From: Pseudomonas palleroniana
GTDB taxonomy: Bacteria; Pseudomonadota; Gammaproteobacteria; Pseudomonadales; Pseudomonadaceae
NCBI RefSeq assembly: GCF_003031675.1
Contig: NZ_PYWX01000011.1
Location: forward strand, 216,717-280,716
Direction: 5' to 3'
Length of the DNA stretch: 64,000 bases
Shown: piece by piece, positions 9,249 through 20,244 of the stretch
Position numbering within the stretch: the first letter of the stretch is position 1
Layout: every line of letters starts with the position of its first letter
The notes under the pieces: model-generated
The model's database searches: none
What the model saw: the letters and a program-made list of their open reading frames with translations, nothing else
What the model was told of the DNA's origin: nothing
Translations under genes and position numbers: made by a program

Positions 9249-10126
9249 TGGAGCGTTATCGCGATATGCAGCTGTTTGCCGCGTTGGCCGGGCACACGAG
9301 CCTGGCCGCGGCGGCACGTGCAACCTGTGTCTCCGCGCCGACACTGGTACGTGCGGTGGCGCGGCTGGAGGCACGGTTGCGCGTGCCGTTGCTGCTGCGC
9401 AGTACCCAGGGTGTGCGCTTGACCGACGCGGGCCAGGCGTACCTGGCCGATTGTGTGCGCTTGCTGGCGGCCGTGGATGCTGCTGAAGCTTCGGCCAAGG
9501 GCTTGCAGACTGAGGCTCAAGGCAACCTGCGGGTGTTTCTGCCGTTTCTGTTCAGTCGCTACGTGATGGCGCCGGTATTGGCCGCTTACATGGAGCGTTA
9601 TCCCGACGTGCGCCTGAAAGCCTGCTATCACGATTACTACCCGAACCTGCATGAAGAAGGTCTGGATGTAGCGATCCTTGTCGGCCACTTGCCCAACTCG
9701 TCGCTGATCGCACGGTCGGTGGGGCAGGTGCGGCATATCCTGTGCGCCAGCCCCGACTACCTTGCAACCCACGGCGAACCCCAGCACCCGGACGATCTCA
9801 AGCAGCATCGGCTGATAGCCGGAGGCGACCGGGTGGCTTGGGATTTCCACGGCTACCAGCTCAAGGCCCGTGCCCGCCTGGGTTGTACCACGGTGCAGGG
9901 CGCGATCAATGCCGCCGTGCATGGGGCGGGGCTGATCCGCTGCCTGAGTTACCCGGCGCACGAGCATTTGCGCAGTGGGCAGCTGCGTCGGGTATTGGCC
10001 GGTTACGAACAGCCGCCACTGCCCGTGCAGGTGGTGTATCGCGAAGGCCGCAACGCACCGATGCGCGTGCGCAGTTTTGTCGAGCACTGTGTGGCGCAGC
10101 TGCGTGAGCATCCGGCATTTCAGTGA
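9248..10126 (+). CDS. LysR-family transcriptional regulator (second of a tandem pair)
   Basis: A 292-residue LysR regulator of the same subgroup as its upstream neighbour: both begin MxRxxxMQxF, and the effector domain of each has the (L/V)ADEG/EEGLDVAxxxGHL pattern. The ATG at 9248 overlaps the preceding stop as TGATG, so translation is probably coupled. The pair looks like an old duplication. A target cannot be named; the PNPOx-like gene downstream and the GST upstream are the obvious candidates. Confidence 0.87.
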   Translation: MERYRDMQLFAALAGHTSLAAAARATCVSAPTLVRAVARLEARLRVPLLLRSTQGVRLTDAGQAYLADCVRLLAAVDAAEASAKGLQTEAQGNLRVFLPFLFSRYVMAPVLAAYMERYPDVRLKACYHDYYPNLHEEGLDVAILVGHLPNSSLIARSVGQVRHILCASPDYLATHGEPQHPDDLKQHRLIAGGDRVAWDFHGYQLKARARLGCTTVQGAINAAVHGAGLIRCLSYPAHEHLRSGQLRRVLAGYEQPPLPVQVVYREGRNAPMRVRSFVEHCVAQLREHPAFQ

Positions 10127-10211
10127 GTGTAATAGTGGATTGCCTGACGTGGTTATTCGCACACGGGCTGTCAGGGCGCAGCATAGGGCTCTCCAGCATG
10201 AGGTGCTCAGC

Positions 10212-11129
10212 ATGAACCCCATCGAACCATCCCTCCCGCAAACATCCCCCTGGCATGCCGGCGAACGTTACCTGCAAGCAGCGGTTGGCGTGGCCGACCG
10301 CATGGCCGTGGTCGGGCCCAAGGTGATTCGCGATCACCTGCCGGAACAACACCGGGACTTCTATCCCTTGTTGCCGTACCTGGTACTGGGCGTGGTGGAC
10401 GAGCAGGGCATTCCCTGGGCGACGATGCTGGAAGGCGCCCCCGGCTTTGCCCACTCGCCGGACCCGCAGACCTTGCAGATCGACAGCCTGCCATCCACAG
10501 GCGACCCGGCCCGCACGGCACTGCACGTCGGCGCCTCGGTCGGTCTGCTGGGTATCGACCTCAATACCCGCCGCCGCAACCGCATGAACGGCCGAATCGA
10601 GGCGCTTGATCACGATGGCTTCTCGGTCGACGTCGTGCACACCTATGGCAACTGCCCCAAGTACATCCAGTTGCGCCCGGTCGACGCGATTGCACGTAAA
10701 CCCGGCACGCAGGTTGAGCGTCTTGACGGCCTGGATGACGCGGCACAAATGATGATCCGCAACGCCGACACCTTCTTCGTCGCCAGCTACGTCGAAGTGG
10801 ACGGCCAGCGTTCGGTGGACGTTTCGCATCGGGGCGGTAACAGCAGTTTTGTGCGGGTCGATGGCAACGTGCTGACTATCCCTGACTTTGCCGGCAACCT
10901 GTTCTTCAACACCCTGGGCAACCTACAGGTCAACCCGGTGGCGGGCCTGTTGTTCATCGACTTCGAGTCGGGAGAGGTGCTGCATCTGGCCGGGCGCACC
11001 TCGCTGATTCTGGAGGGGCCCGAAGTGGCCCGCTTCGAAGGCGCACAACGGTTATGGACGGTGACGGTGGAACAGGTGATACGTCGCCCGGCGGCACTGG
11101 CCCTGCGCTGGCATAGCGGGCCCTTGTAG
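10212..11129 (+). CDS. Pyridoxamine 5'-phosphate oxidase-family (FMN split-barrel) protein
   Basis: A 305-residue protein of the PNPOx-like split-barrel group, likely binding FMN or another flavin/heme cofactor. Visible family stretches are PWATMLEGAPGFAHSPD near residue 65, GLLGIDLNTRRRNRMNGRI near 115 and DVSHRGGNSSFVRV...IPDFAGNLFFNTLGNL near 205-240. In other bacteria this domain pair is often fused to a reductase with a 2Fe-2S domain; here it stands alone. The stop codon TAG lies inside the GTAG that opens a REP element (11126), so the gene end and the repeat overlap. Confidence 0.78.
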   Translation: MNPIEPSLPQTSPWHAGERYLQAAVGVADRMAVVGPKVIRDHLPEQHRDFYPLLPYLVLGVVDEQGIPWATMLEGAPGFAHSPDPQTLQIDSLPSTGDPARTALHVGASVGLLGIDLNTRRRNRMNGRIEALDHDGFSVDVVHTYGNCPKYIQLRPVDAIARKPGTQVERLDGLDDAAQMMIRNADTFFVASYVEVDGQRSVDVSHRGGNSSFVRVDGNVLTIPDFAGNLFFNTLGNLQVNPVAGLLFIDFESGEVLHLAGRTSLILEGPEVARFEGAQRLWTVTVEQVIRRPAALALRWHSGPL

Positions 11130-11257
11130 TGAGCGGGCTTGCCCCGCGCTGGGTGGCGCAGCCGCCCCAATAAGTCCGCTGCGTTGTTTCAGTGAGACCG
11201 AGGCGCTTGGGTTTGGGGCCGCTTCGCAGCCCGGCGCGGGACAAGCCCGCTCACTAC
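11126..11257. repeat. REPIN, GTAG family (copy 1)
   Basis: Two REP palindromes in inverted orientation. The first begins GTAGTGAGCGGGCTTGCCCC and the last is its near-perfect reverse complement ending GCCCGCTCACTAC. The unit is 132 bp, and with its trailing CGGGCCGGTTTCAGA it recurs exactly 184 bp downstream. The first GTAG supplies the stop codon of the PNPOx-like gene. Confidence 0.85.
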
Positions 11258-11309
11258 GGGCCGGTTTCAGAAGCGGGTACGCAACCCATCACCCGAGCGC
11301 CGAACGCTT

Positions 11310-11441
11310 GTAGTGAGCGGGCTCGCCCCGCGCTGGGTGGCGCAGCCGCCCCAATAAGTCCGCTGCGTTGTTTCCGAGAGATCGAGGCGCTTGGGTTTGG
11401 GGCCGCTGCGCAGCCCGGCGCGGGACAAGCCCGCTCACTAC
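11310..11441. repeat. REPIN, GTAG family (copy 2, adjacent to the RAYT)
   Basis: Second 132-bp copy of the same inverted REP pair, with a few substitutions from copy 1. It ends ten bases before the stop codon of the RAYT transposase, the usual arrangement of a REP-mobilising transposase and its own repeats. Confidence 0.87.
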
Positions 11442-11450
11442 GGGTCGGTT

Positions 11451-11909
11451 TCAGAGCCAGGCGGCATCCCATAATGAATAGTCCCCGACCCGCTCTACCA
11501 AACCCGCGCGCAGCGGGTTGGCAACGATATAGCGCGCCATCGTGCGTACATCGTCCTCTACACGCACAGCCCTATCGTAATAGCCTGGTTGCCAGACGCG
11601 TTCTTTGCTTTGGCGATACCTGTTGATCGTCAGCGTACTGCGTGACTTGATACGACGAACGACGTCGGCCAGCGTTTGCTGTTTCAACTCAAACAGCCAA
11701 TGGATATGGTCAGGCATGATGACCCAGGCCATGGAGTCGACCAAACCAAGTTCATGAACCTGCCGGAGCTCGGCAACCAGCAGGCGACCCAGAAACAGGT
11801 CGGTAAAAAACTGCTGGCGTTGGTGAACGACGATGGTGATGAGGTAGCTACGCCCATGTTCCGAGTAGCGACCGTGACGCAGGCGGTGGGTTTGGGGTGT
11901 GGGGCGCAA
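11451..11909 (-). CDS. REP-associated tyrosine transposase (RAYT)
   Basis: A 152-residue IS200/IS605-like single-strand transposase of the RAYT family, domesticated by many pseudomonads to spread REP sequences. It starts with the family pattern HRLRHGRYSEHGRSYLITI, carries the HUH metal motif in MPDHIHWLF (near residue 65) and the catalytic Tyr in WQPGYYDRAVR (near 110), and ends with YIVANPLRAGLV. Length is normal. The start is a TTG at 11909 with AGGAG seven bases upstream; no ATG fits. A GTAG-family REPIN abuts its 3' end. It appears intact. Confidence 0.88.
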   Translation of the reverse strand: MRPTPQTHRLRHGRYSEHGRSYLITIVVHQRQQFFTDLFLGRLLVAELRQVHELGLVDSMAWVIMPDHIHWLFELKQQTLADVVRRIKSRSTLTINRYRQSKERVWQPGYYDRAVRVEDDVRTMARYIVANPLRAGLVERVGDYSLWDAAWL

Positions 11910-12028
11910 TCCGTTGCTCCTGAGAGAGTCCTTCAGAGCATTAACGCTAGCTTGTGGTTTACTCGAGCCTGCACCACTTGGTCACTGGATATGTTTGGGA
12001 ACGGTGCTATTGCTGACCTTCAGTTCGC

Positions 12029-13516
12029 TCAATACCGAATCATCACCGACTTGAGCTCGGTGTAATCCTCGATAAATGCACTGCCAAACTCGCGGCCTAC
12101 CCCCGAGGATCGATTCCCCCCAAACGGCACCGCCGGGTCGAGCAGTGTGTGCATATTCACCCACACCGTGCCCGCCTGGATGGCCGGTACCATGCGCAGG
12201 GCTTTGCCCAGGTCATGGGTCCACAGGCTGGCGCTGAGGCCGAAGGGGCTGTTGTTCATCAGGGCGAGCAGTTCGTCTTCGCTGTCGTAGGGCAGGAAGG
12301 TGGCGATAGGGCCGAAGGTTTCTTCATTGAGCAGGGTGTCGTTGATATTGTTGGCCAGGATCACCGTGGGTTCGACGTAGCAACCGGGGCGATCGAGCAG
12401 GGTGCCGCCATGGATGATCGTGTTGTGCTCTGCGCGGGCCTGGGTGAAGTAACCGAGCAGTTTGAGTTGGTGCTGGCGGTGGGTCACCGGGCCGAATTCG
12501 GTGCGTTCGTCCAGGGGCGAGCCGATGGTCAGGCGGCGCAGGCGCCGGCTGAGTTTTTCCAGTACCGCGTCGATCTGCGAGCGATGCACGAAGAAGCGTT
12601 CGGCCGCCGCGCAGATTTGCCCGGAGTGCAGAAACCCGGCCTCGATGATGCCTTCCACCGCTTTGTCCACGTCCACATCGGGCAGGAACCCGGCGGCGTT
12701 CTTGCCGCCCAGCTCCAGGGTTGTGCGGGTCAAGCCTGCCCCCATGGCGCTGCGGCCCACGGCGATGCCGGTGGTCACCGAGCCGGTGAACGACACCTTG
12801 TGGGTGCCGGGGTGCTCCACCAGGCCCTTGCCGACGTGGCCACCCCCGGTCAGCACATTGAGCACGCCTGCCGGCAACCCGGCTTCGATGGCCAGCTCAG
12901 CGATGCGCAGCAGGGTCAGCGGTGTGAATTCGCTGGGTTTGATGATGATGCTGCAACCGCACACCAGCGCCGAAGCGAGTTTCCAGATGGCGATCATGGT
13001 CGAGAAATTCCACGGCACTATGCCCACCACCACACCCACCGGTTCGCGCAGGGTGAAGGCGGTGTAGCGCTCGCCATTGAAGGAGGGCAGCGATGGCGTG
13101 ATCGTCTGGCCGCTGATCTTGGTGGCCCAACCGGCGTAATAACGCAGGAAGTGCGCGGCCTGGTCGACCTCGAAGGCGCGCGCAATCTGGATGATCTTGC
13201 CTGACTGGCAGGTTTCGATCTGCGCCAGTTCTTCGCGGTTGTGTTCCAGCAGGTCGGCGAGTTTCAGCAACACATTGCCGCGTGTCGCCGGTGCGGTCTG
13301 GGACCACCGCGCAAAGCCGCGGGTGGCGGAGCTGACGGCGGCGTCGATATCCGCAAGGTCCGCGTCGGCAACCTGGGCGATGACCTGGCCGGTGGCAGGA
13401 TTGGTCACGGCCAGTGTCTGGTCGGCATGGCTCGGCACGTTGATGCCGTCGATGAACAACCCATGGCGGCGACGCAGAAAAGCTTCGACCTGAGGCAGCA
13501 GCGGGATATCGCTCAT
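12029..13516 (-). CDS. NAD-dependent (hydroxy)phenylacetaldehyde dehydrogenase
   Basis: A 495-residue aldehyde dehydrogenase resembling FeaB/StyD-type phenylacetaldehyde dehydrogenases. Key motifs are VVGIVPWNFS, the cofactor-binding FTGSVTTG, the general base Glu in LELGGK, and the catalytic Cys in HSGQICAAAERF. It would oxidise the aldehyde released from tyramine or related amines to 4-hydroxyphenylacetate. It is divergent from the flavin hydroxylase that would act on that product. Two direct repeats resembling FeaR sites lie 61-98 bases upstream of the ATG, which fits a feaB-like role. The start at 13516 (MSDIPLLPQ) matches the family N-terminus. Confidence 0.85.
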   Translation of the reverse strand: MSDIPLLPQVEAFLRRRHGLFIDGINVPSHADQTLAVTNPATGQVIAQVADADLADIDAAVSSATRGFARWSQTAPATRGNVLLKLADLLEHNREELAQIETCQSGKIIQIARAFEVDQAAHFLRYYAGWATKISGQTITPSLPSFNGERYTAFTLREPVGVVVGIVPWNFSTMIAIWKLASALVCGCSIIIKPSEFTPLTLLRIAELAIEAGLPAGVLNVLTGGGHVGKGLVEHPGTHKVSFTGSVTTGIAVGRSAMGAGLTRTTLELGGKNAAGFLPDVDVDKAVEGIIEAGFLHSGQICAAAERFFVHRSQIDAVLEKLSRRLRRLTIGSPLDERTEFGPVTHRQHQLKLLGYFTQARAEHNTIIHGGTLLDRPGCYVEPTVILANNINDTLLNEETFGPIATFLPYDSEDELLALMNNSPFGLSASLWTHDLGKALRMVPAIQAGTVWVNMHTLLDPAVPFGGNRSSGVGREFGSAFIEDYTELKSVMIRY

Positions 13517-13570
13517 GAAAGATTCCTGGCAGTTCACTGAGAAAAATCGAGGGTAACCAACGGCTATCGA

Positions 13571-13614
13571 GGTGGCTTGACTGTGCCTGCCAGGTTTTAT
13601 GCCTGTGCCTGCCG
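13571..13614 (-). promoter_or_regulatory. Candidate FeaR-like operator, two direct repeats
   Basis: CTGTGCCTGCC occurs at 13581-13591 and 13603-13613, 22 bp apart (two helical turns), as AraC-type dimers often require. Read on the minus strand the first is TGGCA-N8-CAA (13577-13592), one base from the TGNCA-N8-AAA motif I recall for E. coli FeaR. It lies between the divergent aldehyde dehydrogenase and hydroxylase genes. Confidence 0.55.
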
Positions 13615-13731
13615 AACTTGTGAAAAGTACAACCTTGCCTGTGGAACGTGCATTTTGCGCCTGGGCCATGCGGTCGATACTGGCCCTGCATCCAGCGTCG
13701 TTCCTCGATCCGGAGCGTGTGCCGGACCTCC

Positions 13732-13739
13732 AATAATAA
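13732..13739 (+). promoter_or_regulatory. A-rich Hfq/Crc-type motif before the hydroxylase start
   Basis: AATAATAA fits the AANAANAA catabolite-activity motif bound by Hfq/Crc on Pseudomonas mRNAs. It ends 12 bases before the ATG at 13752, where binding would block translation. Confidence 0.45.
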
Positions 13740-13751
13740 GCAGGGCCATCC

Positions 13752-16814
<3,063 letters not shown>

Positions 16815-16872
16815 TGTTATTGCCCCCATCTTGGTTAAGAGTGAGGGCGCATTAGGGCGAGCGCCGGGCGCT

Positions 16873-16894
16873 GAAGTCTTTCATTTGCGTGCCA
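16873..16894 (-). promoter_or_regulatory. Candidate FeaR-like operator at the porin/permease promoter
   Basis: On the minus strand TGGCA-N8-AAA (16879-16894) matches the recalled FeaR motif exactly. The adjoining GAAGTCTT-N5-TGCGTGCC on the plus strand is repeated with identical spacing upstream of the amine oxidase (24380-24400). It may serve both divergent genes. Confidence 0.6.
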
Positions 16895-17032
16895 GGGAAT
16901 TGACCCTGGCCGCCAGACTCTGCGCCGTGGCAGGGAGCAACAAAACCGGCGGCACACAGGGGCAAGACGAGCAACTCGGGTGGGGCGCAGAGTGCCGATA
17001 CATTAAAAAAAACCGTTTTCGAGGGCCCCACC

Positions 17033-18532
17033 ATGTCGAGCAACGACCCACTCACCGCGCACCTCAACCGGGGTACGGTAGGTTTTCCCACCGCGTTGGC
17101 CAGCACCATCGGCCTGATCATGGCGAGCCCCGTGATACTCACCGCAACCATGGGGTTCGGCATCGGCGGCAGTGCGTTTGCCCTGGCGATGCTGATCGCG
17201 GTGGTCATGATGCTGGCCCAGGCGACCACCTTCGCCGAAGCCGCCGCGATCCTGCCCACCACCGGTTCGGTGTACGACTACATCAACTGCGGCATGGGGC
17301 GTTTTTTTGCGATCACCGGCACCTTGTCGGCCTACCTCATCGTGCATGTGTTCGCCGGCACCGCCGAGACCATCCTCTCCGGGGTCATGGCCTTGGTGAA
17401 TTTCGAACACCTCAATACCCTGGCCGAATCCGCTGGCGGTTCATGGCTGCTCGGCGTGGGCTTCGTGATGGTCTTCGGCGTGCTGAATGCCTTCGGCGTC
17501 AGCGCGTTCGGCCGTGCGGAAATCATCCTCACCTTTGGCATGTGGACCACCCTGATGGTGTTCGGCGTGCTCGGCCTGATCGCCGCCCCGGCGGTGCAGT
17601 TGGACGGCTGGTTCGGCGCCTCATTGGTGGGCACGGACCTGATCACGGTGCTGTCACTGGTGGGCATGGCGATGTTCATGTTCGTCGGCTGCGAGTTCGT
17701 CACACCCCTGGCGCCGGACCTGCGCCAATCGGCCAGAGTGATGCCCCGTGCGATGATGCTGGGGCTGATGGGGGTGGCCACCTGCATGTTCATCTACGGT
17801 GCGGCGATGAAGCGCCAAGTGGAAAACGTGGTGCTGGATGCGGCGTCCGGCCTGCACCTGCTGGACACCCCCATGGCCATTCCCAAATTCGCCGAGCAGG
17901 TGATGGGGCAGGTCGGCCCACTGTGGCTGGGCATCGGCTTTCTGTTTGCCGGGGCGGCGACCATCAATACCCTGATGGCGGGTGTGCCGCGCATCCTCTA
18001 CGGCATGGCGGTGGACGGTGCGCTGCCCAAGGTCTTCACCTACCTGCACCCGCGCTTCAAGACGCCGCTGCTGTGCATCCTGGTGGCGATGCTGATTCCC
18101 TGCCTGCACGCACTGTACCTGGGCGGTAACACCGACAACATCATGCACCTGGTACTGGCGGCGGTGTGTGCGTGGAGCTTTGCCTACCTGCTGGTGACGG
18201 TATCGGTGGTGATCCTGCGCATTCGTCGCCCGGATTTGCCGCGTGCCTACCGTTCGCCATGGTTTCCGTTGCCGCAGATCGTATCGAGTATCGGCATCCT
18301 GTTGGGCATGTGGTTTATCACACCGCCCGGCATGCACCCGGCGGACATTTATGTGCCATTTGGCGTGATGCTGGGCGTGACGGCGGCGTATGCATTGTTC
18401 TGGACCCTCGTGGTGCAGAAGGTCAACCCCTTCAAGCCGGCCTCCGTGGAGGAGGTGCTGGCCAAGGAGTTCAGCAATGAACCGGGGCATCTCCATGACG
18501 GCTATGGCGACTTTGCGGCAAAAACTGTTTGA
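17033..18532 (+). CDS. APC-family permease, probable aromatic amine importer
   Basis: A 499-residue inner-membrane transporter with about twelve hydrophobic segments. It begins with the amino acid-polyamine-organocation motif GTVGFPTALASTIGLIMASPVIL and has AAILPTTGSVYDYINCGMGRFF in segment 3. It is divergent from the porin and lies inside the amine-degradation island, so import of tyramine or a related amine is the best guess. The next gene starts inside its 3' end. A run of eight A's lies 20 bases before the ATG (weak Hfq/Crc-like signal). Confidence 0.8.
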   Translation: MSSNDPLTAHLNRGTVGFPTALASTIGLIMASPVILTATMGFGIGGSAFALAMLIAVVMMLAQATTFAEAAAILPTTGSVYDYINCGMGRFFAITGTLSAYLIVHVFAGTAETILSGVMALVNFEHLNTLAESAGGSWLLGVGFVMVFGVLNAFGVSAFGRAEIILTFGMWTTLMVFGVLGLIAAPAVQLDGWFGASLVGTDLITVLSLVGMAMFMFVGCEFVTPLAPDLRQSARVMPRAMMLGLMGVATCMFIYGAAMKRQVENVVLDAASGLHLLDTPMAIPKFAEQVMGQVGPLWLGIGFLFAGAATINTLMAGVPRILYGMAVDGALPKVFTYLHPRFKTPLLCILVAMLIPCLHALYLGGNTDNIMHLVLAAVCAWSFAYLLVTVSVVILRIRRPDLPRAYRSPWFPLPQIVSSIGILLGMWFITPPGMHPADIYVPFGVMLGVTAAYALFWTLVVQKVNPFKPASVEEVLAKEFSNEPGHLHDGYGDFAAKTV

Positions 18533-19058
18533 GCTGTTGCGCGCCGACCGCGCCCCGAGCGGCTATCGGCCAGGGGTGACCCTGGCGCATTTGCGACGCA
18601 ATCTTGGGCTGGCCACCGAAGTGGACGGCTTCGCGTTTGAGATCGTCGAGCGCACCGAGGCGCAGCTGTTGATGCACTTGGTCATGACCGAATTTGTCCT
18701 GCAAGTCCCCGCTGGGGCAGGCGGCGCTGGGAGTTTCGAGGTGCAGCATGGTGGCGCGATTCGCCGCACTGGTCTTCGTGTGCGGCGCCGCTGCGGCGAC
18801 CCGGCACTGGGCCGTGAGTTGCAGGCGCGGTTGCAGGCCGACGAGGCGCTGTACCAGGCGCTGATGCCACTGGATTTCAAGCGCTTGCGCCTTGAACTGC
18901 GCGACCGGCAATGGACCGTGCGGCTGGAACATATGGGCGGCAGTGAAGTGGTCAATCGAATGCCGGCGTTTCGGCGTTATATCGCCCTGAGCCCGGTACA
19001 ACGCGGGCATTTGCTCGCGACGTTGGCCGGGTTGCCACGCGTGTTATCGAACCTCTGA
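18477..19058 (+). CDS. DUF3156-family protein
   Basis: A 193-residue soluble protein of unknown function, recognised as the DUF3156 type that accompanies APC permeases in pseudomonads. It is rich in Arg and Leu with no signal peptide or membrane segment. The start at 18477 has a strong AAGGAG seven bases upstream, inside the last 56 bases of the permease gene; ATG codons at 18495 and 18504 are weaker choices. The overlap implies tight coupling to the permease. No enzyme motif was seen. Confidence 0.65.
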   Translation: MNRGISMTAMATLRQKLFELLRADRAPSGYRPGVTLAHLRRNLGLATEVDGFAFEIVERTEAQLLMHLVMTEFVLQVPAGAGGAGSFEVQHGGAIRRTGLRVRRRCGDPALGRELQARLQADEALYQALMPLDFKRLRLELRDRQWTVRLEHMGGSEVVNRMPAFRRYIALSPVQRGHLLATLAGLPRVLSNL

Positions 19059-19112
19059 TTGGCATCATTAGTGCTTCTGCAATGGCAGACAGGTTGTTGT
19101 TGCGCGTATATA

Positions 19113-19126
19113 GATAACATGTTAAC
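19113..19126. promoter_or_regulatory. HpaR-type palindrome upstream of the FeaR-like gene
   Basis: GATAA-CATG-TTAAC has the same arms and four-base spacer as the palindromes at hpaR and at hpaG1/hpaA, with one mismatch. It is 45 bases upstream of the ATG at 19171. Confidence 0.5.
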
Positions 19127-19137
19127 TATTGCGCCAG

Positions 19138-19152
19138 AACAACAAAAAGAAG
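19138..19152 (+). promoter_or_regulatory. A-rich Hfq/Crc-type motif before feaR
   Basis: AACAACAAAAAGAAG contains consecutive AAN triplets and ends 18 bases before the start codon, fitting translational catabolite repression by Hfq/Crc. Confidence 0.5.
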
Positions 19153-19170
19153 CCATTGCGGAGACACCCC

Positions 19171-20112
19171 ATGAGCATCCCACAGCATGCACACGATGGA
19201 CTCGACAGCTGGAACAGCGAACTGCGCGCTGCGTGCGGCCACTTCGATACCGAACTGGCGTTCAACCGCTCGCTGTTCATCGGCGAGATCCATAACCTGC
19301 CACGTGGCCTGGCTATCCTGCGCACCAATGCTGGGCTGATCACGCGCCCGGCGCACCACGCCGACCACGATAATGACCAGGAGTGTTTCCTGGTCAGCCA
19401 GCGCAGCGGTTACTCGCAAATCGTCCAGAACGGCCAGACCCTGCAACTGGCCCCCGGCGAGATGCTGCTGATGGATTCGGTGGGCTCTATTGAAATCACC
19501 CCCTTCGGCCTGATTGAACATGCCTCGCTGTCTCTCGCGCGCGCCGAGGTCTGCAAACACGTGGGCGGTGATGCACGTGCCTTTGGCAAGATCTCCTCGA
19601 CCAAGGCCTGTGGGCGCATGCTGCACGTGCTGATGGACCAACTGTGCAAGGACGACAGCGAAGACGGCGGGGGTGAAGTCGAGGCGTTGCAAGCGGCGTT
19701 CGTCTCGCTGCTGAGCTCGGCCCTGGAGCAGGGCGATGAGTGCTGCGAAGGCGTGGCGGCGCTGCACGGCAACAACCTGCGCAGCTATGTGCAGAAGGTG
19801 ATTGATGAGTCACTCAGCCAGCCGGGCCTGAGCCCGATCGGACTGGCCAATCGGCTCAACATTTCCGTGCGCCAGTTGTACCGGTTGTTTGAAGAACAGG
19901 ACGACAGTGTCTGCCGTTATATCCAGCGGGCGCGGCTCAAGCGCAGTGCGGACGATTTGACTAACCCGTTCCTGCGCAGCGAGTCGATCACCTCGATTGC
20001 CTACAAGTGGGGCTTTACCGATTCGGCGCACTTCAGCCGATCGTTCAAGAAGCAGTTTGAGGTGTCGCCGAAGGATTTCAGATCAAGCCGGATGCAGGCG
20101 GTGGGAGCATAA
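19171..20112 (+). CDS. feaR: AraC-family regulator, FeaR-like
   Basis: A 313-residue activator. The N-terminal about 200 residues match the AraC-binding-like domain of FeaR (FNRSLFIGEIHNLPRGLAILRTNAGLITR, residues about 30-58). The C-terminal AraC/XylS DNA-binding domain contains two helix-turn-helices (SPIGLANRLNISVRQLYRLFEE and SITSIAYKWGFTDSAHFSRSFKKQF). FeaR in E. coli switches on tynA (amine oxidase) and feaB (aldehyde dehydrogenase); equivalents are present here with FeaR-box-like sites. It has an HpaR-type palindrome and an A-rich motif in its own leader. Confidence 0.75.
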   Translation: MSIPQHAHDGLDSWNSELRAACGHFDTELAFNRSLFIGEIHNLPRGLAILRTNAGLITRPAHHADHDNDQECFLVSQRSGYSQIVQNGQTLQLAPGEMLLMDSVGSIEITPFGLIEHASLSLARAEVCKHVGGDARAFGKISSTKACGRMLHVLMDQLCKDDSEDGGGEVEALQAAFVSLLSSALEQGDECCEGVAALHGNNLRSYVQKVIDESLSQPGLSPIGLANRLNISVRQLYRLFEEQDDSVCRYIQRARLKRSADDLTNPFLRSESITSIAYKWGFTDSAHFSRSFKKQFEVSPKDFRSSRMQAVGA

Positions 20113-20140
20113 AGACATTCGCCAAAACAAACTCGATCCC

Positions 20141-20232
20141 ATGTGGGAGGGGGCTTGCTCCCGATAGCGGTGGATTAGTCAGTCCTTGTATTGACTGACC
20201 CACCGCTATCGGGAGCAAGCCCCCTCCCACAT
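20141..20232. repeat. REPIN, GGAG family, between convergent genes
   Basis: ATGTGGGAGGGGGCTTGCTC and its perfect reverse complement flank a 27-base centre; 32-33 bp on each side pair. It lies between the 3' ends of feaR and the SDR gene and could act as a bidirectional terminator. Confidence 0.85.
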
Positions 20233-20244
20233 TCGAATCGCATT

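Noticed and set aside
13634..13645. Third copy of the TGCCTG repeat near the aldehyde dehydrogenase promoter
   Set aside because: Only a partial match, 30 rather than 22 bases from the previous copy, so not on the same helical phase.
16879..16894. TGGCACG on the minus strand as a sigma-54 promoter
   Set aside because: The required GC at -12 with correct spacing is missing here and at the two related sites; an AraC-type activator site fits better.
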